Assembly (NCBI GenBank): GCA_016710325.1 | Contig: JADJXK010000002.1 | Coordinates: 5,270,001 to 5,334,000 of the forward strand | Length of the DNA stretch: 64,000 nt | Origin: Candidatus Leptofilum proximum | GTDB taxonomy: Bacteria; Chloroflexota; Anaerolineae; Promineifilales; Promineifilaceae | Direction: 5' to 3' | Shown: positions 16,295-25,700 of the stretch, piece by piece | Layout of the letters: the number at the start of each line of letters is the position of its first letter | How positions within the stretch are numbered: the first letter of the stretch is position 1 | Program-made: the position numbers and the translations under genes | Notes under the pieces: generated by a model | Databases searched by the model: none | Seen by the model: only the letters and a program-made list of their open reading frames with translations | Told to the model about the DNA's origin: nothing

Positions 16295-17707
16295 ATGGCC
16301 CGTACAAAAATAGTCGCCACCATTGGACCCGCCTCGAATAACCCAGAAACCATCCGCCGAATGATTGCCGCCGGGATGCGCGTGGCCAGGGTCAACTTCT
16401 CCCACGGCGACCACGCACAGCACACCAAAACCGTCAAGATGCTCCGCGAAGTTGCAGAAAGTGAAAATAAGATACTGGGCATCCTGGGCGACCTGCAAGG
16501 CCCCAAGCTGCGCCTGGGACACGTTAAAACCGGTGGTATTCAGCTCTCGCTGGGTGAGGAAGTCGTCCTGACACCACACCGCGGCCAGCCTGCCATGATC
16601 CACATGCCCCACCCGGACCTTATCGAGGTCATCGAGCCGGGGGCGCGCCTGGTGATTGGTGATGGCGAGGTGGAGTTTACCGTCGCCGAAAAAATGGGCG
16701 ATGCCCTGCGCTGCATCACCACGGTGGCTGGCCTGCTGGAATCGCGCAAAGGCGTCAACGCCCCCGGCACCGATTTGCCCATTTCCAGCATCACCGACAA
16801 GGACAAAGAAGACCTGAAGCTGGTGTGTGCTTTGGGGCTGGATTATGTGGCGCTGTCGTTTGTGCGAACGGCCGCTGACATCGAAGAACTGCGCGCCCTC
16901 ATTGCCGCCGAAAATGCCAACATCCCCATCATCGCCAAAATCGAAAAAAGTGAAGCTATCGAGCACCTGCTAGAAATTCGGGATGCGGCCGATGGCATGA
17001 TGGTGGCCCGCGGTGACCTGGGCATCGAGGTGCATCCTCAGGAAGTGCCGCTGCTGCAAAAGCGCATCATCCGTGCCTGCAATGACGTGGGTAAACCGGT
17101 GATCACCGCCACGCAGATGCTGCAATCCATGGTGGAACACCCGCGTCCCACTCGCGCCGAGGCCAGCGACGTGGCCAACGCCATCCTGGACGGTACTGAC
17201 GCCGTAATGTTGTCCGGCGAAACCGCTTCAGGCAACTTCCCCGTCGAGTCGGTGCTGATGATGAAGCAAATCAGCGAGATCATCGAAGGCGCCTTCCCCT
17301 ACATCGACTGGCGCAACCGGCGCCAGGCCGAAGTAGCTGAAACGCACAACGTCACCCAGGCCATCAGCGCCGCCTGCTGTGACATCGCCGAGCAAATCAA
17401 GGCGCGGGCCATCGTAAGCGCGACGATGTCTGGCTACACGGCTACACAAATCGCTCGCCACCGGCCGCCAACGCCGGTGATGGCCGTATCGCCGCTGGAG
17501 AGCACGCAGCGCAAATTGTCACTGGTGTGGGGTGTGGAGTGTGTGCTGGTGCCTGATTTTACGAATACGGACGGCATGCTGGAGCAAACGGCCGCTGCCA
17601 TGAAGCGCTACAACCTTAACCCCGGCGACAAGCTGGTGATCACCGCCGGTGTCCCCTTTGGCCTCGCGGGCCAGACCAATCTGATTCAGGTCCACGAGAT
17701 TCATTGA
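16295..17707 (+). CDS. pyk: Pyruvate kinase
   Basis: This glycolytic enzyme transfers phosphate from phosphoenolpyruvate to ADP. The 470 residues begin ARTKIVATIGPASNNPETI and MRVARVNFSHGDH, continue with IIAKIEKSEAIEHL (active-site Lys and acidic metal ligand), ARGDLGIEV and TATQMLQSMVEHPRPTRAEASDVANAI, and end with the allosteric C domain. There is no extra PEP-utiliser domain. The gene starts 170 bases after the lip operon and appears monocistronic. Confidence 0.97.
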   Translation: MARTKIVATIGPASNNPETIRRMIAAGMRVARVNFSHGDHAQHTKTVKMLREVAESENKILGILGDLQGPKLRLGHVKTGGIQLSLGEEVVLTPHRGQPAMIHMPHPDLIEVIEPGARLVIGDGEVEFTVAEKMGDALRCITTVAGLLESRKGVNAPGTDLPISSITDKDKEDLKLVCALGLDYVALSFVRTAADIEELRALIAAENANIPIIAKIEKSEAIEHLLEIRDAADGMMVARGDLGIEVHPQEVPLLQKRIIRACNDVGKPVITATQMLQSMVEHPRPTRAEASDVANAILDGTDAVMLSGETASGNFPVESVLMMKQISEIIEGAFPYIDWRNRRQAEVAETHNVTQAISAACCDIAEQIKARAIVSATMSGYTATQIARHRPPTPVMAVSPLESTQRKLSLVWGVECVLVPDFTNTDGMLEQTAAAMKRYNLNPGDKLVITAGVPFGLAGQTNLIQVHEIH

Positions 17708-17825
17708 CCTTACCCGCAGCGTGCAGCGAATATCCGCATAAACCGCTTGTGAAAAATTTGGGGGCGATTTACAATACGGCACCAACCATTCGCAGCAGTT
17801 TCAGGGATTTCACGGAGAAAAACAG

Positions 17826-19136
17826 ATGAGTACAGCAGCATCGGGTCCACAGAGACTTGATTGGGAGCCACCAACAATCAAAGGAATCGAAGACACGGGA
17901 TTATCGCAGGGCTTCTTGCAAGACTTGGCCCTAAAAATTATGTATTTCCGCGGGCAGTTAACCGGGCATGACATTGCCGAATATATGCACCTCCCCTTTG
18001 CCACTGTCGTCAGCACCGTGATGGAGTTCCTCAAGCGCGAGCAAATGTGCGAGGTCAAAGGATCAGGCGGGCTGGGCGCGGCCACGTACCAGTATTCCAT
18101 CACCACCAAAGGCGCCGAACGAGCCCGTGAGCAGCTGGAGCGCACCACCTACGTCGGCGCCGCGCCCGTTCCCTGGGACAGCTACGTGGCGGCCATCAAG
18201 GCTCAGGGTGGCAACCGTCTTAAAGTCAGCCCCAAAATGATGCAGCAGTCGCTGTCTCACCTCATTTTGGAAGAGTCGGTCTTTAATAAGATTGGTCCTG
18301 CGGCCAATTCTGGCAAGTCCATTTTCCTTTACGGCCCACCCGGCAATGGCAAAACAACCATCGCCGAAAGCATTGGCCGGATGATTCTGACCAACGACAT
18401 GTACATTCCCTATGCCGTGGAGGTGGATGGGCAGATCATCAAGGTCTTTGACGAGATCAACCATGTGGCCGTGCCCGACATTGAGCGCCGCACCAACACG
18501 GGCCAGCTTGGGCCGCGCCGGGGTGATGCCCGCTGGGTGCGCATCAAACGTCCGGTGATCATGGTCGGTGGCGAGCTGACGCTGGACGGCCTGGAGCTGA
18601 TTTACGATCCGACCAACAAATATTACGAAGCCCCCTTCCAGATGAAAGCCAACGGCGGCATGTTCCTCATCGACGACTTTGGCCGCCAGCAGGTGCGCCC
18701 GCGTGACCTGCTGAACCGCTGGATTGTGCCCATGGAGAAGCAGATTGACTTCCTGGCGCTGCACACCGGCCGCAAAGTCGAGGTGCCGTTTGAGGTGCTC
18801 ATCGTCTTCTCCACAAACCTGCCACCGCGTGACCTGGTCGATGAGGCATTTTTGCGCCGTATTCGCCACAAAATTGAGGTGACTTCACCTTCTTTTGACG
18901 GCTACCGCGAAATTTTCAAGCGGGTGTGTGAACGCCGTCGCGTCGAATACGACGAGCAGGGTGTGCGTTACCTGCTGCAGGAGTATTACATCAAGCGCAA
19001 CCAAAAGCTGCGCGCCAACCATCCGCGCGATTTGCTGGACCAGCTGTTGGACATTGCTGATTACATGGGGGTGAAGCCGCAGCTAACCAAAGAGCTGATC
19101 GACCAGGCGGCCGAATCCTACTTTGTGCAGCTGTAA
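17826..19136 (+). CDS. AAA-family ATPase with N-terminal winged-helix-like region
   Basis: The 436-residue protein has Walker A YGPPGNGKTT at residues 169-178 and Walker B MFLIDDFGR with Asp283 and Asp284. Residues about 25-105 (GHDIAEYMHLPFATVVSTVMEFLKREQMCEVKG is a recognition-type region) look like a winged helix, so this ATPase may bind DNA or act as a switch on a complex. The C-terminal lid includes FLRRIRHKIEV. It is followed by the glycerophosphodiesterase gene after 10 bases, so the pair is probably an operon. The substrate is unknown. Confidence 0.85.
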   Translation: MSTAASGPQRLDWEPPTIKGIEDTGLSQGFLQDLALKIMYFRGQLTGHDIAEYMHLPFATVVSTVMEFLKREQMCEVKGSGGLGAATYQYSITTKGAERAREQLERTTYVGAAPVPWDSYVAAIKAQGGNRLKVSPKMMQQSLSHLILEESVFNKIGPAANSGKSIFLYGPPGNGKTTIAESIGRMILTNDMYIPYAVEVDGQIIKVFDEINHVAVPDIERRTNTGQLGPRRGDARWVRIKRPVIMVGGELTLDGLELIYDPTNKYYEAPFQMKANGGMFLIDDFGRQQVRPRDLLNRWIVPMEKQIDFLALHTGRKVEVPFEVLIVFSTNLPPRDLVDEAFLRRIRHKIEVTSPSFDGYREIFKRVCERRRVEYDEQGVRYLLQEYYIKRNQKLRANHPRDLLDQLLDIADYMGVKPQLTKELIDQAAESYFVQL

Positions 19137-19146
19137 ACGGTAAACA

Positions 19147-19875
19147 ATGGCAGATTGGTCTTCTGGGCAACGGCCGTTTATCATCGGTCATCGTGGCGCC
19201 AGTGCCGCAGCACCGGAAAACACCCTGGCGGCCTTTGCCCTGGCCCAGGCACAAGGCGCTGACGGCATCGAGTTTGACGTGCAGCTCTCCGCCGATGGCT
19301 GGCCGGTGGTTATCCACGATGGCAAGCTGGACCGCACCACCAGCGGTCAGGGCCGCGTACAGCAGTTTACCCTGGCCCAACTGCAAGCGTTTGATGCCGG
19401 CGAAGGGCAGTCCATTCCCACCCTGGACGAGGTGTTTGAAACCCTTGGCCCTCACTTTTTGTATAACGTAGAGCTGAAAACGGCCGCATTACGCGATACC
19501 GGTCTGGCGGCAGCTGTGGCCTATCGTATTCAATCCCACGGCGTGGCGCGGCAAACGGTAGTTTCTTCGTTTAATCCCCTGGCCGTGCGCTACGCTCGCC
19601 GCCACCTGACCCAGTCCACCTGGGTGGCCCACCTCAGCTACAAATCCAGCTTGCAATTCCTCCAGTCGCTGATTCCAGCCCAGGCAGTGCATCCGCATTA
19701 CCGCATGGTGGATGCCAACTACATGGCCTGGGCCGGTAAAAACGGCTGGCGGGTCAATGTCTGGACGGTGGATGACCCGGCTGAGGCCCGGCGTCTGGCC
19801 GATTTGGGGGTGAATGCCATCATTACCAACCAACCAAAATTGTTGCGGGAAGCGCTGTTACACCATGAAAGTTAA
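19147..19875 (+). CDS. Glycerophosphodiester phosphodiesterase
   Basis: The enzyme hydrolyses glycerophosphodiesters to glycerol-3-phosphate and an alcohol. In the 242-residue product the HRGASAAAPENT block (His15, Arg16, Glu24), EFDVQ (Glu42, Asp44) and the second catalytic His57 in VVIHDG are all present. There is no signal peptide, so it is cytoplasmic and likely recycles phospholipid head groups. Its last 11 bases overlap the start of the lipid-kinase gene, which fits a joint role in lipid turnover. Confidence 0.95.
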   Translation: MADWSSGQRPFIIGHRGASAAAPENTLAAFALAQAQGADGIEFDVQLSADGWPVVIHDGKLDRTTSGQGRVQQFTLAQLQAFDAGEGQSIPTLDEVFETLGPHFLYNVELKTAALRDTGLAAAVAYRIQSHGVARQTVVSSFNPLAVRYARRHLTQSTWVAHLSYKSSLQFLQSLIPAQAVHPHYRMVDANYMAWAGKNGWRVNVWTVDDPAEARRLADLGVNAIITNQPKLLREALLHHES

Positions 19876-20752
19876 GGTGATTTTAAACCCCTATGCCAAT
19901 CGCTGGCGGGCTGGCTCTCGTGTGGAAGAGGTGCAGGCAGCCTTAGCGGCTGCGGGCATTACTCCAGACATCATCCAGACGGCCAAACCGGTTGAGGCGA
20001 TAGCTTTGGCGGAAACGGCCGTCAGCGAAGGCTACGATGCTGTGGTTGCTGCCGGGGGCGATGGCACCCTCAACGAAGTGGCCAACGGGCTGCTGCGCGC
20101 CGCCGGGGATGGCCCGACAGCCCCGTTTGGCATCCTGCCCATTGGCACGGCCAACGACTTTAGCGATATGGTGGGCCTGCCCCGCGACCTGACGCAGGCA
20201 GCGCGCATCATCGCCGCAGGCAAGACGCGCCAGATTGACGCCGGGCGTATCAACGACCACTTTTTTATCAACAACTGCGCCGTGGCCATGGAACCGATGA
20301 TTACCCTGGAAAACATCCGCATGAAGCGGCTGTCGGGCGAGATTCGCTACGTCGCGGCGCTGTTGAAAGGGCTGATCAAGCTGAAGGCGTGGCAGATGGA
20401 CCTGCGCTGGGACGGCGGCGGTTACGAGGGGCCGACGTACCTGCTGTCTGTGTGCAACGGACCGCGCACCGGCGGCTTTTACATGGCGCCCGATGCGGCC
20501 GTTGACGATGGCCTGTTTGACTTTGTTTTTGCGCCAAAAGTGCCTAAGCTGACGGTGCTGGCCATTTTGGCCCGGCTGTTTCGCAAGACCCACATTTATC
20601 ATCCGCAGGTGGTGTACGGCCGTACCACCCGCATCTCCATCACCAGCCAGCCCGGCACCCCCATCCACGCCGACGGTGAAATCATCGCCGAAGCCGCCAC
20701 CCACATCGAATACGAAATACTCCCCGGCAAGCTCACCCTCCTGCAAAGTTAA
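19865..20752 (+). CDS. YegS/BmrU-like diacylglycerol or lipid kinase
   Basis: The 295-residue protein begins MKVKVILNPYANRWRAGSR and contains the nucleotide-binding GGDGTLNEVANGL and PIGTANDF motifs of the DAGK catalytic domain; it ends with the beta-rich DGEI region of the YegS/DgkB group. It phosphorylates diacylglycerol or a related lipid with ATP. The frame is open 17 codons earlier, but the ATG at 19865 matches the family start and gives an 11-base overlap with the phosphodiesterase gene. Confidence 0.92.
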   Translation: MKVKVILNPYANRWRAGSRVEEVQAALAAAGITPDIIQTAKPVEAIALAETAVSEGYDAVVAAGGDGTLNEVANGLLRAAGDGPTAPFGILPIGTANDFSDMVGLPRDLTQAARIIAAGKTRQIDAGRINDHFFINNCAVAMEPMITLENIRMKRLSGEIRYVAALLKGLIKLKAWQMDLRWDGGGYEGPTYLLSVCNGPRTGGFYMAPDAAVDDGLFDFVFAPKVPKLTVLAILARLFRKTHIYHPQVVYGRTTRISITSQPGTPIHADGEIIAEAATHIEYEILPGKLTLLQS

Positions 20753-20769
20753 GAAAGTTTACCGTGGAG

Positions 20770-20830
20770 CACGCGGAGAGCGCAGAGAAAGGAGATAAAA
20801 TCTGCGTAATCTGTGAAATCTGTGGATCCC
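20770..20830. repeat. Partial CACAGATTA / GCGGAGAGCGCAGAG-type repeat
   Basis: A purine-rich periodic stretch (GGAGCACGCGGAGAGCGCAGAG) is followed by an arm of the 9-base ATCTGTGAA / TCTGCGTAA family seen at 5318 and 31872. It fills the convergent gap between the lipid-kinase gene and the minus-strand lipoprotein gene. Confidence 0.65.
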
Positions 20831-21904
20831 CTACTGGTAAATAATGAGGACGGGCTGGGGAGCCAGGTTCATCACCTCGGCCGGGCTCAAAATAGGGTAG
20901 TCGCCGTCGGTGGGGAAGAGCTTGAAGCCGCCGAACTCGAAGGCTGGTTCGCTGGCGTAGGTGGTGTAGTTGTAAATCTTCACGCCTGCGGGGCCAACGC
21001 CATCACCATCAATGACAATTTCCACAAAGGGATACTCTTCGATAGACGCCTTGTCCGGCAGCATTGACGGCAGGAACTGGTGCAAAATCAGCACGCGGTT
21101 CAGTCCAATCGCTGCCCCGATCTCATTGAGCCGCGCCTGGATTTGATTGATCTGCGCCGCGTACAGCTGGCCAACGTTGACGCCCGGTATCTGCCCGCCC
21201 TGCATGGTAAATTCTGGGTCAATGGCCAGGTGAACGTGTGGTTCGTATAGTAAATTTTCCACACGACCGAATTCCGTGAGCAAATCGGCATATCCGGGCT
21301 GAATGTCGAGGATAACGGCCGTTTCCAACTCCTTTGCTTCGGCCACCCACTGCTCAATCAGCGCCAGGCTCACGTGATGGTGGTAGCCGGGTGGGTGAGG
21401 GTTGGCCACCGTGGTCACGAGATGGTACGCGGGCAAGATGAGCCGGTCGGAGAGCGGTTCATACTCTGCGATGGTGGTCAGCAGCTGGGCGTGCATCTGA
21501 TCGCGCGGCAGTTCACCCAAGATGCCCAAACCTGGCCCGGTGGGGCTGCCGTAAAACGCCACCAAGCGAAACTGAGTCAGGTAGCTTTGCGGCTGGCTGG
21601 GATCGAGAATGAGGTGGTAGCTGGGAACGGCCGTTGCCGTGGGCAGGGGCGTGTCGGTGGGGATTGGGGTAGGGGGAACGGCCGTTGGCGTGGCGTCTGG
21701 TGTGGCGGTGTAAACCGCGGCGGTTGGCGTAAGTAGAGGAGTGGGAGGCTGCGGCAGCAGGGCCAGCGTTGGCGCCAGCGTGGGCAGTGGCTCGATGGAG
21801 CTAAACAGCTGCGGCGGGACGTTGCAGGCCACGTTGGCAAAAAGAGGGAGAAATAGTAAAAGAAAAAGCCAGGATAGACGACGTGGGGCCGACTTAAGCC
21901 ACAC
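20831..21904 (-). CDS. Lipoprotein with TIM-barrel-like domain, unknown function
   Basis: I choose the GTG at 21904, which overlaps the end of the metallo-hydrolase gene and gives VWLKSAPRRLSWLFLLLFLPLFANVAC, a lipoprotein signal. A longer upstream frame exists but lies entirely inside the metallo-hydrolase gene. A Pro/Thr-rich linker of about 60 residues follows. The folded part contains RLVAFYGSPTGPGLGILGE, an ELETAVILDIQPGYAD strand and HVHLAIDPEF, resembling uncharacterised secreted TIM-barrel proteins of actinobacteria and Chloroflexota. A polysaccharide-related role is possible. Confidence 0.7.
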   Translation of the reverse strand: MWLKSAPRRLSWLFLLLFLPLFANVACNVPPQLFSSIEPLPTLAPTLALLPQPPTPLLTPTAAVYTATPDATPTAVPPTPIPTDTPLPTATAVPSYHLILDPSQPQSYLTQFRLVAFYGSPTGPGLGILGELPRDQMHAQLLTTIAEYEPLSDRLILPAYHLVTTVANPHPPGYHHHVSLALIEQWVAEAKELETAVILDIQPGYADLLTEFGRVENLLYEPHVHLAIDPEFTMQGGQIPGVNVGQLYAAQINQIQARLNEIGAAIGLNRVLILHQFLPSMLPDKASIEEYPFVEIVIDGDGVGPAGVKIYNYTTYASEPAFEFGGFKLFPTDGDYPILSPAEVMNLAPQPVLIIYQ

Positions 21905-22748
21905 TTTCGGTGACGGCCGTTTCTTCACGCAGCTCTTCATACAGCCGGTACAGGTTGGCCCGGTGTAAATCAGACACCAGCCCGTTGAGCGGAATGCGTG
22001 ACTTGCCGCAGCTCTCAATGCCGATCTTGTCCAGCGCTTCGATAGGCTGGTTCTTTTTCAGCACCTTGGAAACCTTATCGTGAATCCGCGCCAGGTAATC
22101 CAAATCATCCTGAATAACCGCGTGGATTTCACCGCGCAAAATGACTTCGCCGTGACCCTGGACAATCGTGTCTGGCTCCATCTCCAACATTTTCTTCAGA
22201 GAATCTGTCAGCGCTTTGTGGCTGCCATCAAAAATAGTGGGGACCGGCATACAGTTGTCCGAGGCAAACAGAATCTGGTTGTTGGTGACATACACGCCGA
22301 CCAGGTCCAAACTGTGGCCTGGCATGTGGTACAACTGCAACGTTTTGCCACCCAGGTACAGGTTCAGCACCCCTTCCTTAAACACCAGCTCTGGCAGAAT
22401 GATCGCTACCTCTTCCAGTTCTGGCATTTGGGACTGGGCCTCCGCCAGGCCAGTACGGCCGACGCTGTCCAGCAGTTGGCGGCAAAGCGCATGGCTTACA
22501 ATTTGAGCTTCGGGGAAAAGATAGGTACCCTGCGAATGGTCGGCATGGTAATGGGTGTTGATGACATACCGGATCTTCAAGCCTTGCCGATCTTCCAGAA
22601 ACTCTTTAATTGCTTTGGTTTCTTCAGGGAAGTACAGCGTGTCGATCAAAATCACGCCATCTTTGGTGAGAATGGCTCCCGCTGTAACCTGGGCATACAA
22701 CTGACTTGTAAAAACATAGATGTCGTCAGCAATTCGCTCACGCACCAT
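21894..22748 (-). CDS. Metallo-beta-lactamase-fold hydrolase
   Basis: The 284-residue protein has the zinc motif NTHYHADH with His66, His68, Asp70 and His71. It also has MPGHSLDLVG (third-site His), an Asp in LFASDNCMP and GHGEVI near the end. The family hydrolyses thioesters, lactones, phosphoesters or beta-lactams; the substrate here is unknown. The absence of a signal peptide speaks for a cytoplasmic metabolic enzyme. Its 3' end overlaps the following lipoprotein gene, so the two share a transcript. Confidence 0.92.
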   Translation of the reverse strand: MVRERIADDIYVFTSQLYAQVTAGAILTKDGVILIDTLYFPEETKAIKEFLEDRQGLKIRYVINTHYHADHSQGTYLFPEAQIVSHALCRQLLDSVGRTGLAEAQSQMPELEEVAIILPELVFKEGVLNLYLGGKTLQLYHMPGHSLDLVGVYVTNNQILFASDNCMPVPTIFDGSHKALTDSLKKMLEMEPDTIVQGHGEVILRGEIHAVIQDDLDYLARIHDKVSKVLKKNQPIEALDKIGIESCGKSRIPLNGLVSDLHRANLYRLYEELREETAVTESVA

Positions 22749-22789
22749 AGAGCTGCTATTTCCTTCTGCTAAGGGATCCTTGTGACCCC

Positions 22790-22990
22790 ACCATGCCGTG
22801 TGAGCCCCGTAATTTGAACCTGCGTATGCAGGTGGGAGCCTTTTCGCGAGTATCTGCCTGGCCGAACGACTTCCGCCGTGAGCTACTACATCCCCTCAGC
22901 GCATTTATGACCCCCATTTGTGAAGCGTTGGCTCAACACTGGCAAGCTCATCACGCACACAGCAGGGTTAGCGAGATACTAACACAGTCA
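22790..22990 (+). ncRNA. Candidate structured RNA, possibly 6S-like
   Basis: This gene-free stretch can fold as a long rod. GCCGUGUGAGCC (about 22796-22807) pairs with GGCUCAACACUGGC about 130 bases later, with two bulges. Inside lies a perfect small hairpin, ACCUGC-GUAU-GCAGGU, directly followed by GGGAGCC. The order GAGCC, AU-rich strand, small hairpin, then a GCUCC/GGAGCC strand resembles the central-bubble 5' side of 6S RNA. GUUAG/CUAAC near 22967 could end it, but no T tract follows. Strand and limits are uncertain, and no alignment was possible. Confidence 0.35.
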
Positions 22991-22999
22991 GAATCGGAT

Positions 23000-23227
23000 G
23001 ACAAGGTTGTGCCCATCTTCACAAATCAGCCTATCATCTGCCTTTCACAGACCATCGCACCGGGGCGGAACAGCGATTCGGTGACGGCCGTAACCATGCC
23101 GTCACCAGGCACAATGAACGGCTCCGTCTTATGGACAGGAAGGGGTCCGTAAAAGCTGTGCGCCGCTTCAGTAGCCCATTTTGTCCTTCCGGCGCGATGG
23201 CTAATTCATGGCCCACCGCAGAATTGA
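23000..23227. other. Gene-free region with one small hairpin
   Basis: I see no convincing gene here. One hairpin, GGTGACGG (23080-23087) with CCGTCACC (23099-23106), encloses an ACGGCCGT copy. Short frames on both strands lack any family signature. Confidence 0.5.
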
Positions 23228-24295
23228 TTACCGGTGCAGAAGCCGGACAATGCGGTTGTAGATGATACTCGACACGGCCGTTGCCTTGCCGCCAACAATA
23301 TTTGCCGTTCCCCAGGTATCTCCGCCGGTTGTGCTCACAAACTGAATAACAACCGTGTCAATATCTTCGTGATAGCGTGCCATACTATGGTATCCAGGCA
23401 CCCAACCGTCATGATCATATTCGTAAATTGAGGCGTAAATCGCTTCCTCATCATCATTGAGCAATGAACCATCATTCAATGCTCTCAAAAAGATACCGAC
23501 ATCCTCCGCCGTGGCGATCATCGACCCTTCAAGATACCTGAGATCATCGTCATATTCATACCAGTAACCACTGATAACATCGTCGTATTCCACTTCATCA
23601 AGCGTAAAGAACGTATTCGTTAGCCCCAGCGGCGCCAATATTTCATTATAGACATATTGATGGTGACTGTATCCCAACACATTGTCAAGAATACGGCCAA
23701 GCAACAGATAGTTTGAGTTGGAATAACTGTAGCGCGCGTCAGGCTTAAAATCGGCTGGTTCATCAAATATCCGTGCCAGGTCCTCGTCCTCATCTGTGTG
23801 TGGCGTGAACCAGTCGAATTCGCTGTGGTCGGTGAAATTAGGAATGCCACTGCGATGTTGCACCATCATTCTAACTGTAATCTGATCGGCATATTCAATA
23901 TTGCCCACAAGTTCAGGTAAGTAATCTGCCAGAGTGTCTTCTAAGGACAAACTCCCGTTGCTGACCAGCTTGGCAACGGCCGTAGCGATATACAGTTTGT
24001 GTATACTGCCAATTTTGAAAAAGGCGTGCGGATCGGCTGGTTCCTGGGCGAGTTTGTTTTTCCAGCCCGCCGCATAAAATACGGGTTCCTTGCCTGCCTG
24101 ATCGACATAGACGATGATGCCATCTAGCCCCTGATTAACGGCATCATCAACCTGTGCCTGCACCGTGTCTGGCAAGGGTGCTATCAATAGGGGTATCAGG
24201 TCCAAGGGGGGGATTACGATGATGGTGATTAGCCCTATGATGGGCCCGATTATTCTAAGTAATCGAACGATACGGGTCTTATTGAGATTTTCCAT
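23228..24295 (-). CDS. Membrane-anchored serine hydrolase (class C beta-lactamase / PBP-like)
   Basis: Residues 12-42 form an N-terminal membrane helix. The active-site serine motif SxxK is GSIHK (Ser97, Lys100), followed by a YSN triad in YSYSNSNYLLLG. This is the fold of class C beta-lactamases, D-alanyl-D-alanine carboxypeptidases and related esterases. Product length is 355 residues, with the catalytic domain outside the cell. It lies 54 bases downstream of a related hydrolase and in the same direction. Only about one third of positions match between the two by eye, so an old duplication is possible. Confidence 0.88.
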   Translation of the reverse strand: MENLNKTRIVRLLRIIGPIIGLITIIVIPPLDLIPLLIAPLPDTVQAQVDDAVNQGLDGIIVYVDQAGKEPVFYAAGWKNKLAQEPADPHAFFKIGSIHKLYIATAVAKLVSNGSLSLEDTLADYLPELVGNIEYADQITVRMMVQHRSGIPNFTDHSEFDWFTPHTDEDEDLARIFDEPADFKPDARYSYSNSNYLLLGRILDNVLGYSHHQYVYNEILAPLGLTNTFFTLDEVEYDDVISGYWYEYDDDLRYLEGSMIATAEDVGIFLRALNDGSLLNDDEEAIYASIYEYDHDGWVPGYHSMARYHEDIDTVVIQFVSTTGGDTWGTANIVGGKATAVSSIIYNRIVRLLHR

Positions 24296-24349
24296 GACTT
24301 TTTTGCTCCTCGCTATCTTTTTTTGTGCACGTGTGCTTCTCCCATCTTC

Positions 24350-25639
24350 TTACTCTTCTACACGCAGCAGCGGAAGCACCGGATTCATCATATCGGCCTG
24401 GAGTTGTTCGGGACCGGTCGCATCGGTGTTATAAAGCATAACTACGACCGTATCCAACTCAGGCGCATAATTTAGCACCGAACGAAAACCGGCAATCCCA
24501 CCGGCATGTCCCATATACCCCTCCTGAAGCATGATGCCCAGGCCGTAGGCGCTGCCGGGGGCGGGGGTTGTCATCGCTGCCACCGTTTCCGGGTTGTCAA
24601 ACAGCGCCCCACCGAACAAGCCGCGCGCAAAGGCGATCAGGTCTGATGCGGTAGAAACCAGGCCGCCTGCCGACCAGCCCACAGATTCATGCAGTTCCGT
24701 GACGTCGGTCATGGTGTCGCCAGAGGCGGTGTAGCCGTGGACCACATCAATCAGCGGCGCTTCGTAGCAATCCAGGAAGGTGGCGATCATGCCCAGGGGT
24801 TCGTAAATGTGCGTGCGATACGCTTCGGCGAGCGGCATCTCCGCCGCCTTTTCGATGATCATGCCGAGCAGCGTGTAGTTGGTGTTGCTGTAGCGCCACT
24901 GTGTCCCCGGCTCAAACTGGGCCTCTTTCCCATAAACGTAGCGGACCAGCGTGTCGTTGGGATCTCGTTCAACACAGTCCAGCGTCACGTTTCCAGTGGC
25001 TTCATCGACGACAATTTCCGTGAAAATATCCGCATAGTAAGATTCGTGTTCGACGACGTTAAACAGGCCAGACGTGTGGGTTAGCAGGTGGCGCAGCGTG
25101 ATCTGGTCGCCATACGGCAGCTGCTCGGCGACCTCTGGCAGCCACTGCGCCAGCGGATCGTCCAGGGTCAGCACGCCGTCCTCTACCAGCTGCATGATCA
25201 CCGTGGCGGTAAACATTTTGGTGATGCTGCCAATTCGGAAGGCGTCTTCTGGCGACATCGGGGTGCCTTCCGCGAGGTTGGCGGAACCGCTGGCCCCGGC
25301 GAATCGGTATGCCGGGGCGTCGATCCATATGATCATGCCGGGCGGAAATCTTTCTGCGGTCAGACCATCCATTTCAGCCTGTAGCTCGGCAACGACCTCG
25401 GGCGGGAACGCTTGCGGGCCGTCTTGAGCGATGGTATCGTCGATTTCCGCTGGTGCTTCCGCAGCGACATCTTGTTGGGTGGTCTGCATGTCGTCCTGGG
25501 CGGTGGTGTCGTCCATTTCTGCCTGGGTCTCCATAACAACCTCTGTCGGGGCTGCTTGTGGGTCGTCTTGAGCAGGGCTGCTGCAACCAATCAGCAGCAG
25601 CAAGATTAAGGTAAGGGTAAAAATAAGTTTTTTATTCAT
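24350..25639 (-). CDS. Serine hydrolase lipoprotein (class C beta-lactamase / PBP-like)
   Basis: A lipoprotein signal ends at Cys19 (LLLLIGCS). Residues about 25-95 are an acidic spacer with three degenerate copies of a roughly 23-residue unit (EVVMETQAEMDDTTAQDD and similar). The catalytic domain follows with FRIGSITK (SxxK), WRYSNTNYTLLG (YSN) and GHAGGIAG (HxG). This complete set implies an active serine hydrolase held off the membrane by the spacer. No ACGGCCGT octamer occurs in the gene. Confidence 0.9.
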   Translation of the reverse strand: MNKKLIFTLTLILLLLIGCSSPAQDDPQAAPTEVVMETQAEMDDTTAQDDMQTTQQDVAAEAPAEIDDTIAQDGPQAFPPEVVAELQAEMDGLTAERFPPGMIIWIDAPAYRFAGASGSANLAEGTPMSPEDAFRIGSITKMFTATVIMQLVEDGVLTLDDPLAQWLPEVAEQLPYGDQITLRHLLTHTSGLFNVVEHESYYADIFTEIVVDEATGNVTLDCVERDPNDTLVRYVYGKEAQFEPGTQWRYSNTNYTLLGMIIEKAAEMPLAEAYRTHIYEPLGMIATFLDCYEAPLIDVVHGYTASGDTMTDVTELHESVGWSAGGLVSTASDLIAFARGLFGGALFDNPETVAAMTTPAPGSAYGLGIMLQEGYMGHAGGIAGFRSVLNYAPELDTVVVMLYNTDATGPEQLQADMMNPVLPLLRVEE

Positions 25640-25700
25640 GGTTATTTCCTTTTTATCACTGGGTCAATATAGATTGGAGGTCCTGTACTTGAATGTTTAC

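Noticed and set aside
22793..23152. Plus-strand frame of 119 codons in the gene-free stretch after the metallo-hydrolase gene
   Set aside because: Composition is irregular, no ribosome site precedes it and no protein motif is visible; the RNA-fold explanation fits the 5' part better.
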